Source: VXNE01 sp963664635
GTDB taxonomy: Bacteria > Pseudomonadota > Gammaproteobacteria > Pseudomonadales > Azotimanducaceae
Assembly: GCA_963664635.1 (NCBI GenBank)
Contig: OY761542.1
Span: forward strand, 930,001-994,000
Length of the DNA: 64,000 nucleotides
Direction: 5' to 3'
Part shown: positions 1 through 6,963 of the stretch, in pieces
How positions within the stretch are numbered: the stretch's first letter is position 1
Layout of the letters: every line of letters begins with the position of its first letter
Notes under the pieces: model-generated
Databases searched by the model: none
Seen by the model: only the letters and a program-made list of their open reading frames with translations
Told to the model about the DNA's origin: nothing
Position numbers and translations under genes: made by a program

Positions 1-1401
1 GTAGACCGGTTTGCGCGCGGCCACGTCGTAGAGCGATGCGCCGCGCTCGACCAGGACGTCGATGTCCGGGCGCGGGAGATTGCCGGCGTTGTAGTACCCG
101 TCGCTCTTGAAGGCCAGCGACGCCAGCCAGTCGGGCTCGGGATAGCGGCTCCAGCCGGTCATGTAGAGCGGGTACTGGCGGCCGTGGAAGAAACGCTCGG
201 TGGCGACGCCGGCGTTCAGCACCTCGATGTCCATCGTGATGCCGACCCTCTTCAGCATGGCGCGCACGATCTCCGCGGCGGGGATATGCAGGGCGTTGTT
301 GTTGGTCACGGCGGTGAACTCTACGTTGTCGGTCCGCCCGGCTTCACGCAGGAGTGCCCGCGCGCGATCCGGATCGTAGCCCGGCCGGGCGTTGCTCGGT
401 GCGTGCGCCCACGCCCCCACCGGCCACATGCCGGAATCGGCGAGGATGGCGTTGTCGAAGTAGATGGCGGTGTTGATGGCGCGGGGGTCGATGGCGTGCA
501 TCACGGCGAGGCGCAGCCGGAGGTCGTCGAGGGGCGGCTTCGCCACGTTGAAGGCGAACACGTGCGCGATGCCGCCGCCGGGCATGGTCTCGATGCGGAA
601 GCGCCGGTCGCGCCGGAAGGCGGAGACGTCCTTGTACGGGAGGTAAGCAACGTCGATCTCGCCGGTCCGAAGTGCCGAGACCAGGACCGTCTCGTCGCGG
701 ATCACCCGGATCGTCACCTCGTCGAGGTAGGGCAGGCGGTTGCCGGCCGCGTCGACGCCCCAGTAGCGTTCGTTGCGCACGAGGTGGACCGACGTGCCGG
801 TCACCGACTCGCTGACCCGGAACGGACCCGTGCCGGATGGGTCCCAGCCATAGTCCCTGCCGAGCGCGCGCACCGCGGCCGGGGAACTCATCACCCCGCC
901 CCGGTCGGCCAGCATGTTGAGTCCGGCGCCCCAGGGACGCGAGAGATTGAATCGGACCGTGTGTTCGCCGAGCGCGTCCACCGAGTCGATCACGGTCATG
1001 GACGCGCGGGGGGTCGCCACGGTGGCGGGGTCGAGTATGCGCTCGATGTTGAACTTCACGGCTTCCGCGTTGAACGGGGTGCCGTCGTGGAACGTGACCC
1101 CGCGACGCAGTTCGAAGGTGATGGCGTGCGGATTTTCGGTGATCTCCCAGGCAGTCGAGAGGGAGGTCGCGGGGCGGGGGTTGAGGTCGGGATCGGCGTC
1201 GACCAGTTGGTCGAAGACCTGCCGCCAGTAGTAGGCATCGGCGCCGGAACGGCCGAGCACGGCGTCGAGCGAGGTGGGTTCCGAGTTGAAGCCCACCCGG
1301 AGGTGCCCGCCGTGCTGCGGTTGCTGCCCGAACGCGCTCGATGCGAGGGCGGTGACGAGGAGCCAGGCCCATCGGTGCGCGATCCTTGCCGGTGCGTTCA
1401 T
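1..1401 (-). CDS. Peptide/nickel-type ABC transporter substrate-binding protein (3' end outside window)
   Basis: Periplasmic solute-binding protein of the SBP_bac_5 (DppA/OppA) family, expected to deliver peptides or similar solutes to an Opp/Dpp-type ABC importer. The ATG at 1401 opens a hydrophobic signal peptide (WAWLLVTALASSAFG), followed by the family's start GGHLRVGFNSEPTSLD, the RRGVTFHDGTPFNAEAVKFN block around residue 100, and later AINTAIYF and MTGWSRYPEPD. The frame stays open to base 1, so 467 codons are visible of a usual 500-550; only the C-terminus is missing. It is transcribed divergently from the two transporter ATPases that start at 1561, with 159 bp between. The permease genes are not in the window and may lie beyond the left edge. 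Family assignment is firm; the substrate is unknown. Confidence 0.9.
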   Translation of the reverse strand, partial: MNAPARIAHRWAWLLVTALASSAFGQQPQHGGHLRVGFNSEPTSLDAVLGRSGADAYYWRQVFDQLVDADPDLNPRPATSLSTAWEITENPHAITFELRRGVTFHDGTPFNAEAVKFNIERILDPATVATPRASMTVIDSVDALGEHTVRFNLSRPWGAGLNMLADRGGVMSSPAAVRALGRDYGWDPSGTGPFRVSESVTGTSVHLVRNERYWGVDAAGNRLPYLDEVTIRVIRDETVLVSALRTGEIDVAYLPYKDVSAFRRDRRFRIETMPGGGIAHVFAFNVAKPPLDDLRLRLAVMHAIDPRAINTAIYFDNAILADSGMWPVGAWAHAPSNARPGYDPDRARALLREAGRTDNVEFTAVTNNNALHIPAAEIVRAMLKRVGITMDIEVLNAGVATERFFHGRQYPLYMTGWSRYPEPDWLASLAFKSDGYYNAGNLPRPDIDVLVERGASLYDVAARKPVY

Positions 1402-1560
1402 GGAGTCGCGGTCGTTCCCTGTTCTGACGCGGAGCTGGCGCGGAGTGCGGCGCCGGGTGGCCGCGCCCGCCCCGGCAAGTGTAAACAACGTCCGCCGCGG
1501 GATTTGACCCGCTGCCGCATGATCCGACAAGCTCTCGAAATCCTGTGCGGCGGATCATGC

Positions 1561-2601
1561 ATGGATCAGGTCGAGGGCTTGGACACGGCCGGCTTCGGGG
1601 ACGTCGTCCTGGCCGTCGACGGTCTCGTGACCACCTTCCGGACACCGGACGGTGTGGCGCGCGCGGTGGACGGGGTCGCGTTCGACGTGCGGGCGGGGGA
1701 GACGCTCGGGGTCGTCGGCGAGTCCGGTTGCGGCAAGAGCGTCACGGCCCTCTCGATACTCGGACTCATTCCGAGCCCGCCGGGCTCCGTCGAGGGGGGC
1801 ACGGCGCTGCTGGGCGGCCGGGATCTGCTCGCGCTCCCGGAAAGGGCGCTGGCCGACGTGCGGGGCAACGAAATCGCGATGATCTTCCAGGAGCCGATGA
1901 CCTCGCTGAATCCCGTGCTCACGGTCGGGTACCAGATCGCGGAGACCGTGCGCCGCCACGACGGCGGCACGCGCGCGGCAACGATGCGAACAGCGGTGGA
2001 GATGCTGGACCTGGTCGGCATCCCCGAGGCCGCGCGGCGCGCACGCGAGTATCCGCACCAGTTGTCGGGCGGCATGCGCCAGCGGGCGATGATCGCGATG
2101 GCGCTCTCCTGCGAGCCGAAGGTGCTGATCGCCGACGAACCGACGACGGCCCTCGACGTGACGATCCAGGCCCAGGTGCTCGACCTGATCCGGGACCTGC
2201 AGGCCAGGCTCGGCACGGCGGTCATCCTGATCACCCATGACCTCGGCGTGATCGCCGAGACCGCGCACCGGGTGGTCGTGATGTACGCGGGCCGCAAGGT
2301 GGAGGAGACGGACGTGACGACGCTCTTCGATGCGCCGCGGCACCCCTACACGCGCGGCCTGCTCGCCTCGGTGCCGACGCTCGATGCCGTGAGCGGCGGC
2401 GCGGCCCGGGCCCGGCGGCTGGCGGAGATCCCCGGCGTGGTGCCGCGGCTCACGGGACTTCCGGCCGGATGCGCCTTCGCGCCGCGCTGCGGGTTCGCGG
2501 ATGCGCGGTGTGCGGCGTCCCGACCGCCGTTCGAGGAGCAGCGCCCGGGGCACTGGGCGGCCTGCTGGCACGCGGACGCGCGGGCGGAAGCGTCGCCGTG
2601 A
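1561..2601 (+). CDS. Peptide ABC transporter ATP-binding protein (DppD/OppD type)
   Basis: First of two ATPases that energise an Opp/Dpp-type importer. In 346 residues it has Walker A GESGCGKS at about 53-60, the ABC signature LSGGMRQR at about 168-175, Walker B VLIADEPT at about 188-195 and the switch histidine in ITHDLG near 226. The C-terminal oligopeptide-transporter region carries the family's cysteine cluster (CAFAPRCGFADARC). I chose the ATG at 1561 because the conserved region starts about 18 residues later; an in-frame ATG at 1519 would add 14 residues, and neither has a clear ribosome site. The stop overlaps the start of the next ATPase gene (GTGA), so the two are translationally coupled. 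The divergent binding-protein gene is the likely partner. Confidence 0.92.
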   Translation: MDQVEGLDTAGFGDVVLAVDGLVTTFRTPDGVARAVDGVAFDVRAGETLGVVGESGCGKSVTALSILGLIPSPPGSVEGGTALLGGRDLLALPERALADVRGNEIAMIFQEPMTSLNPVLTVGYQIAETVRRHDGGTRAATMRTAVEMLDLVGIPEAARRAREYPHQLSGGMRQRAMIAMALSCEPKVLIADEPTTALDVTIQAQVLDLIRDLQARLGTAVILITHDLGVIAETAHRVVVMYAGRKVEETDVTTLFDAPRHPYTRGLLASVPTLDAVSGGAARARRLAEIPGVVPRLTGLPAGCAFAPRCGFADARCAASRPPFEEQRPGHWAACWHADARAEASP

Positions 2602-3596
2602 GCGACGTCCTGCGAGGGGCGTCCGGGGAAGAGGACGCGCCCGTCCTCGAAGTGGAGGGGCTGCGCAAGTACTTCGTCTCGCCGCGCCGGCTGCTGGGTC
2701 CGCAGGCGGGGGTCGTGCATGCGGTGGACGGCGTGAGCTTCACCATCGGCGCCCGCGAGACGCTCGGCCTGGTGGGCGAGAGCGGCTGCGGGAAGTCCAC
2801 TGTCGGGCGTACGGTCCTGCGGCTGCTGAAACCTACGGAGGGCGCGATCCGCCTGCTCGGCGACGACATCACGGCCCTCGAGAGCCGCGCGCTCCGCCCC
2901 TACCGGCGGCGCATGCAGATCATCTTCCAGGACCCGTATTCGTCGCTGGATCCCCGCATGACCGCGGGCGATATCGCCGGGGAACTGCTCGGCGTGCACG
3001 GCGTTTCGAGCCGGGCCGAACGGAACGAACGGGTGGCGGAGCTGTTCGCCAGGGTGGGCCTGCGTCGGGACCAGATCCGGAACTATCCCCACGAATTCTC
3101 CGGTGGTCAGCGGCAACGGCTCGGCATCGCCCGGGCGCTGTCCCTGCAGCCGAACCTGATCGTCTGCGACGAGCCGGTGTCCGCCCTGGACGTCTCGATC
3201 CAGGCGCAGGTGATCAACCTGCTGATGGACCTGCAGGCGGAGTACGGACTCTCCTATCTCTTCATCGCCCACGACCTGGCGGTCGTCGAGCACATCAGCC
3301 ACCGGGTGGCCGTCATGTACCTCGGGCGCATCGTGGAGTTCGCCGAGAAGCGGGATCTGTTCGCGAACCCGTTGCACCCTTACACCGAGAGCCTGCTGGA
3401 CGCCGTCCCGGTGCCGGATCCCCGCCGGGTGCGCAAGCGCCGCATCGTGCGCGGCGACGTCCCGAGCCCCATCGACCGGCCCTCGGGGTGTCACTTCCAC
3501 ACGCGGTGCCCATATGCCGTGGAACGGTGCCGGCGCGAGGATCCGGCCCTGCGGGAGGTGGCGCCCGGGCATCGGGTAGCGTGTCACCTGCGGTGA
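2598..3596 (+). CDS. Peptide ABC transporter ATP-binding protein (DppF/OppF type)
   Basis: Second ATPase of the peptide importer, 332 residues from a GTG that overlaps the preceding stop codon. Walker A GESGCGKS lies at about 60-67, the signature FSGGQRQRLGIARAL starts near 167, Walker B is LIVCDEPVSALD and the H-loop is FIAHDLAVV. The C-terminal oligopeptide-transporter domain has the cysteine pattern CHFHTRCPYAVERC. OppD and OppF paralogues normally form a heterodimer under the OppB/OppC permeases, so this pair plus the divergent binding protein is most of one transporter. No permease gene follows: the next gene is an unrelated truncated Uma2 gene. The frame is also open upstream of 2598, but that part only shadows the C-terminus of the first ATPase. 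Confidence 0.92.
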   Translation: MSDVLRGASGEEDAPVLEVEGLRKYFVSPRRLLGPQAGVVHAVDGVSFTIGARETLGLVGESGCGKSTVGRTVLRLLKPTEGAIRLLGDDITALESRALRPYRRRMQIIFQDPYSSLDPRMTAGDIAGELLGVHGVSSRAERNERVAELFARVGLRRDQIRNYPHEFSGGQRQRLGIARALSLQPNLIVCDEPVSALDVSIQAQVINLLMDLQAEYGLSYLFIAHDLAVVEHISHRVAVMYLGRIVEFAEKRDLFANPLHPYTESLLDAVPVPDPRRVRKRRIVRGDVPSPIDRPSGCHFHTRCPYAVERCRREDPALREVAPGHRVACHLR

Positions 3597-3616
3597 GCAC
3601 GCTTGAGATCGGGCGG

Positions 3617-4099
3617 ATGTCGCACGCGCGGCGGGGTCGCCGGCTGACAGCCGGAATCGGGTGCGGGGCTATGTACAGGGCGTTCGACGCCTGGGTCAGT
3701 CCGCGCGGGGGCTTGGCACTGTTCGCCCCGTTGCGCCTGCGGGTGCGGGAGAACAAGTTCCGCGAGCCGGACCTGCTCCTGCTTCGGGACCGGCACGAGG
3801 CCCGCAACGGCAACCGGTTCTGGCTCGGCGCCGACCTCGCGTTGGAAGTCGTGAGCCCGGACGGCGAGGAGCGGGATTGGGTCGAGAAACGCGCCGACTA
3901 CGCGGAAGGCCGGATTCCCGAGTACTGGATCGTGGATCCTCCGGAGGAGACCGTCACCGTCCTGACACTGGACGGCGACGCCTATGCCGAGCATGGGCTG
4001 TTCGGGGAGGGCGAGACGGCCACCTCGGTGCTGCTGCCGGGTTTCTCCGTGGACGTAACGGCGGTCTTCGACGCGGCCAGGGAGTCCGGCGCGACCTGA
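3617..4099 (+). pseudogene. Uma2 (DUF820) family protein, N-terminally truncated
   Basis: The readable part matches the C-terminal two thirds of the Uma2 domain, a PD-(D/E)xK nuclease-like fold of unknown role: FREPDLLLLRD, then LALEVVSPDGEERDWVEKRADYA and IPEYWIVDP, with the acidic and lysine positions of the fold retained. The usual first 40-50 residues (entry helix, DG-x-L motif, and the AH-x3-x3-L block) are absent. Instead there is a short arginine-rich leader from ATG 3617; an alternative ATG is at 3671. A complete relative in this window, starting at 16091, is 215 residues against about 160 here. I read it as a decayed or 5'-deleted copy, but it could still be translated. It lies between the peptide transporter and hisB with no sign of co-function. 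Confidence 0.6.
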
Positions 4100-4140
4100 C
4101 GGACGCCGCATCGCGCGGACGGGCGGGGAGCCTTCGCCGG

Positions 4141-4146
4141 TATAAT
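4141..4146 (+). promoter_or_regulatory. Candidate -10 box of hisB (possible leaderless transcript)
   Basis: A perfect TATAAT ends seven bases before the GTG start of hisB at 4153, so transcription would begin at or next to the start codon. No Shine-Dalgarno sequence fits in between. No convincing -35 box is visible 16-18 bases upstream (the region reads GACGGG). Confidence 0.5.
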
Positions 4147-4152
4147 CGCCGC

Positions 4153-4740
4153 GTGAACCGTTCCGCCTCCATTTCGCGCGACACCCTCGAGACCAAGATC
4201 CGCGTCGGGATCGACCTCGACGGCTCCGGTGCGGCGCAGCTCGACACCGGGCTGCCCTTCTTCGAGCACATGCTCGACCAGGTGGCCCGGCACGGCCTGG
4301 TCGACCTCACGGTCGAGGCGGATGGCGACCTGCACGTGGATGCCCACCACACGGTGGAGGACGTCGGCATCGCCCTGGGCCAGGCGACGGCGCGGGCCGT
4401 CGGCGACAAGAAGGGCATCACGCGCTACGGCCACGCGTACGTGCCCCTCGACGAGGCCCTGTCGCGCGTCGTGCTGGATTTCTCCGGCCGGCCGGGACTG
4501 ACGTGGTCCGTCGACTTCGTGCGTCCGCGCGTCGGCCAGTTCGACGTGGACCTGCTGCACGAGTTCTTCCAGGGGTTCGTGAACCACGCGCAGGTCACGC
4601 TGCACGTCGACAACCTGAAGGGCGCCAACGCGCACCACCAGGCGGAGACGGTCTTCAAGGCGTTCGGGCGCGCGCTGCGCATGGCGGTCGCGCGCGATCC
4701 GCGCAGCGAGGCGTTGCCGAGCACCAAGGGCACGCTTTGA
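4153..4740 (+). CDS. hisB: Imidazoleglycerol-phosphate dehydratase
   Basis: Cytosolic Mn-dependent enzyme of histidine synthesis that dehydrates imidazoleglycerol phosphate to imidazole-acetol phosphate. The 195 residues match the monofunctional IGPD length, so the phosphatase domain of enteric HisB is absent. Diagnostic motifs are present: GLPFFEHMLDQVARHG, the metal-binding DAHHTVEDVGIALG, and the second histidine cluster GANAHHQAETVFKAFGRALR, ending in the usual PSTKGTL. The start is GTG at 4153, directly downstream of a TATAAT. Its stop overlaps the TTG start of hisA. In many proteobacteria hisH lies between hisB and hisA; here it does not, so glutamine amidotransferase and cyclase subunits must be encoded elsewhere. 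Confidence 0.96.
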   Translation: MNRSASISRDTLETKIRVGIDLDGSGAAQLDTGLPFFEHMLDQVARHGLVDLTVEADGDLHVDAHHTVEDVGIALGQATARAVGDKKGITRYGHAYVPLDEALSRVVLDFSGRPGLTWSVDFVRPRVGQFDVDLLHEFFQGFVNHAQVTLHVDNLKGANAHHQAETVFKAFGRALRMAVARDPRSEALPSTKGTL

Positions 4741-5582
4741 TCGTCATCCCGGCGATCGACATCCAGGACGGGCGCTGCGTCCAGCTCAAGCAGGGGGTCA
4801 AGGATTCGGCATCGGTTTACGGCGACGATCCCGTCGCCATGGTCGAGCGCTGGACGAGCAGGGGCGCCCGCCGCATCCATGTCGTCGATCTGGACGGGGC
4901 CTTCGCCGGGGCGCGCGTGCACGGGCGCGTGGTCGAAGGCATCGCGGCGACCGCGGGAGACGTCCCCGTGCAGGTGGGCGGCGGCGTCCGCAGCGCGGAT
5001 TCGATCGAGCGCTACCTGGACGCCGGCGTCAGCCAGGTCATCGTTGGCACGCGCGCGATTGAGGATCCGCCATTCCTGGCAGCCATGGCGGAGCGCTTCC
5101 CGGGCCGCGTGATCCTGGGCCTCGACGCCCGTGCGGGTCGGGCCGCCACGGCGGGCTGGGACGAGACGAGCGAAACCGGCGCCGTGGAGTTCGCCGCCAG
5201 CGTCGCGCACTTGCCGCTTTTCGCCATCGTGTTCACGGACATCGAGCGCGACGGCATGCTGACCGGCGTGAACGCCGAGGCGACCGCCGCCGTCGCCGCC
5301 GCGGGCGGGGTGCCCGTCATCGCTTCGGGCGGCGTCCGCGACCTCGACGATATCCGTCGGCTGAAGGGCCTCGGCCTCGCAGAGCGCGAACTCATGGGGG
5401 TGATCGCCGGCTCGTCGCTCTACGAAGGAACGCTCGAACTCGAAGCGGCGCAGGCGCTGCTCGACGCAGGGGCGCGTCAGGCGCGTAAGGCGCGTAAGGC
5501 GCGTAAGGCGGGAGAAACCCCGCCGGCTGCTGGGGGGAGGGGGGATGCAACCGGCGGGGGAAGGTCCGTCAGTGGACCTTGA
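4737..5582 (+). CDS. hisA: ProFAR isomerase (HisA) with an unusual basic/glycine-rich tail
   Basis: Phosphoribosyl isomerase of histidine synthesis, a (beta/alpha)8 barrel: VIPAIDIQDGRCVQLKQG at the N-terminus carries the catalytic Asp, with VQVGGGVRSADSIERYL, VIVGTRAIED, LGLDARAG, TDIERDGMLTG and IASGGVRDLDD marking the later strands. The start is a TTG at 4737 that overlaps the hisB stop (TTGA), giving tight coupling. The barrel ends near residue 245 (LEAAQALLDAG), but the frame continues about 35 residues through a tandem QARKARKARKAGE stretch and a Gly/Ala-rich end, running 14 bp into the 3' end of the convergent hsp20 gene. The tail is probably unstructured and encoded by a local 9-bp repeat. 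hisF does not follow. Confidence 0.95.
   Translation: MIVIPAIDIQDGRCVQLKQGVKDSASVYGDDPVAMVERWTSRGARRIHVVDLDGAFAGARVHGRVVEGIAATAGDVPVQVGGGVRSADSIERYLDAGVSQVIVGTRAIEDPPFLAAMAERFPGRVILGLDARAGRAATAGWDETSETGAVEFAASVAHLPLFAIVFTDIERDGMLTGVNAEATAAVAAAGGVPVIASGGVRDLDDIRRLKGLGLAERELMGVIAGSSLYEGTLELEAAQALLDAGARQARKARKARKAGETPPAAGGRGDATGGGRSVSGP
5472..5510 (+). repeat. Tandem 9-bp repeat in the hisA tail
   Basis: Four consecutive units of GCGCGT(A/C)AG plus a partial fifth. They are in frame and encode the repeated Ala-Arg-Lys of the HisA tail. The unit length is a multiple of three, so changes in copy number would not shift the frame. Confidence 0.8.
5561..5580. terminator. Bidirectional hairpin at the hisA/hsp20 convergent ends
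   Basis: Perfect 7-bp arms AAGGTCC/GGACCTT with a 6-base loop. The hsp20 stop codon lies in the loop, and the hisA stop begins in the right arm. A second long-range pairing (CCCCGCCGG at 5518 with CCGGCGGGG at 5551) lies just to the left. There is no T-run, so termination is suggested only by position between convergent genes. Confidence 0.5.
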
Positions 5583-5976
5583 CCTCGATCTCGCGCGGCT
5601 TCGCCTTCTCGCGCTTGCCGACCGTGACGGAGATCACGCCGCGGTCGGCGCTGGCGGAGATGGCGTCCTCGTCAGCGTCTTCCGGCAGCCGGAAGTTGCG
5701 CGTGAACTTGCCGAAGCGCCGCTCCGTGCGATGCACCTTCTCCGAGTCGTTCGTACGCTCGTACTTGCGCTCGCCCGTGACGGTCAGCAGACCGTCCTTG
5801 AACGTGACGCTGACGTCCTCGGGGGACATCGCCGGCAGCTCCACGTCGACGCGGTAGGAGTCGTCGTACTCCCGCACGTCCACCGGCGGCAGCCAGTCGT
5901 TGTAGCTCTCGCCGAGGAAACCCCGCGCGAACAGATCATCGAATTCCCGGATGGGATTCCAGCGAACCAGGGTCAT
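5569..5976 (-). CDS. Small heat shock protein, Hsp20/alpha-crystallin family
   Basis: ATP-independent holdase chaperone of the cytosol that binds unfolding proteins for later refolding by DnaK/ClpB. The N-terminus TLVRWNPIREFDDLF and a crystallin domain from about residue 33 (WLPPVDVREYDDSYRVDVELPAM) to near the end (GVISVTVGKREKAKPREIEV) are typical, with the conserved GLLTVTGERK and the FxRxFRLP block. Length 135 aa is normal. Two ATGs lie 6 bp apart; I chose the inner one at 5976 because AAGGAGG ends six bases before it, whereas it abuts the outer one at 5982. The gene is convergent with hisA and overlaps its tail by 14 bp. It is probably heat-regulated, but no clear sigma-32 promoter is seen. 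Confidence 0.95.
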   Translation of the reverse strand: MTLVRWNPIREFDDLFARGFLGESYNDWLPPVDVREYDDSYRVDVELPAMSPEDVSVTFKDGLLTVTGERKYERTNDSEKVHRTERRFGKFTRNFRLPEDADEDAISASADRGVISVTVGKREKAKPREIEVKVH

Positions 5977-6031
5977 TGTCATCCTCCTTCCTGAGTTGCC
6001 TTATGACCCCTAGGTAAGGTCGCTTGCCGGG

Positions 6032-6060
6032 TTTCCAAGACCTTGAAATTGCGGTGTCAA
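6032..6060 (-). promoter_or_regulatory. Candidate promoter upstream of hsp20
   Basis: On the minus strand a perfect TTGACA (6060-6055) is followed after 17 bases by TGGAAA (6037-6032), a weak -10. The nearby CTTGGAAACC also loosely resembles half of a heat-shock promoter. Assignment is tentative. Confidence 0.3.
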
Positions 6061-6093
6061 TCCCCACGCCCGCGACTTTTTTTCGCGCTCCCC

Positions 6094-6897
6094 TCAGACG
6101 GGGTCCTCGTTGAACATCGAGGTGCGGCCGCCGTCCACCACCAGGTCGTGGCAGTTCACGAACCGGCCCTCGTCGCTCGCGAGATAGAGCGCCGCGGTCG
6201 CGATGTCGCGGTCGAGCCCGGAGACCTTGAGGGGGGTTGCCCGGGCCAGGTTGCGTTGCAGCTTCTCGAGCTTGCGGGCGTTTTCCTCGTCCGGCAGGGT
6301 GTTCGCGCGCTCCGACCCGCCCCAGAAAATGGGCGTGGCGATGGCCCCGGGCGAGATCACGTTGACCCTGATGCCCTGGGGACCGAGTTGCACGCCGGCG
6401 AGCTTCGAGTAGTGGGTCAGGCCGGCCTTGACCGCGGAGTAGAGGATGTTCCCCTGCAGGTGACGGATCGCCGCCACGCTCGAGTTGTTGATGATGCAGC
6501 CCCCGCCGCTCGCCAGCATGTGCGGGATGGCGATGCGCATGCCGAGCACGCAGCTCGTGAAGAGCAGCCGGAAGCCGTAGTCGACGTTCTCGGCGGTGAT
6601 GTCCCCGACGTTCCCGGGCGTCGGCCCGCCGGCGTTGTTGAACAGGATGTCGAGCTTCCCGAAACGCTCGGCGGTGTCGTCGATGACGCCCCGGAGGTCC
6701 GCCTCGACCATCACGTCCTGGCGCCGGTAGGTGACCCGCTCGCCGAGCCGCTCGGCGAGTGCCTGGCCCTTCTCCTCGGAACGGCCGGCGATGACGACCT
6801 GCGCGCCCTCGGCGGCGAAGAGCTCCGCGGTCGCGGCGCCGATGCCGCTGGTGCCGCCGGTGATGATCGCGACCTTGTCCTGCAGACGGTTGCCCAT
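6094..6897 (-). CDS. SDR family NAD(P)-dependent oxidoreductase
   Basis: Classical short-chain dehydrogenase/reductase of 267 residues, the usual length. The Rossmann motif TGGTSGIG is at about 13-20, the structural NNAG at about 87-90, the catalytic serine near 140 and the YSAVK dyad at about 153-157. The C-terminal YLASDEGRFVNCHDLVVDGG is the typical cofactor and substrate lid. AGGAG lies before the ATG at 6897, and a TATAGT box (6939-6934) is the probable -10. The gene stands alone between hsp20 and the gamma-glutamyltransferase gene. The substrate cannot be told from sequence; the class acts on steroids, sugars, acyl chains and xenobiotics. Confidence 0.92.
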   Translation of the reverse strand: MGNRLQDKVAIITGGTSGIGAATAELFAAEGAQVVIAGRSEEKGQALAERLGERVTYRRQDVMVEADLRGVIDDTAERFGKLDILFNNAGGPTPGNVGDITAENVDYGFRLLFTSCVLGMRIAIPHMLASGGGCIINNSSVAAIRHLQGNILYSAVKAGLTHYSKLAGVQLGPQGIRVNVISPGAIATPIFWGGSERANTLPDEENARKLEKLQRNLARATPLKVSGLDRDIATAALYLASDEGRFVNCHDLVVDGGRTSMFNEDPV

Positions 6898-6963
6898 GGG
6901 TGCTCCTTGCTCGAGGTAGTGTGCGCGCGGCGGACTATAGCGCGGCGCGTGTCCGCGGGTGGA

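Noticed and set aside
1402..1560. Operator or promoter in the divergent peptide-transporter intergenic region.
   Set aside because: A TTTACAC-like stretch and a TTGACC are present, but neither has a convincing partner box or palindrome at the right spacing.
5472..5510. Tandem repeat as a phase-variation switch in hisA.
   Set aside because: The 9-bp unit keeps the reading frame, and the repeat is in a non-catalytic tail.
5531..5559. G-rich run before the hisA stop as a G-quadruplex or regulatory element.
   Set aside because: Loop lengths are irregular, and the sequence is better explained as the paired arm CCCCGCCGG/CCGGCGGGG near convergent gene ends.
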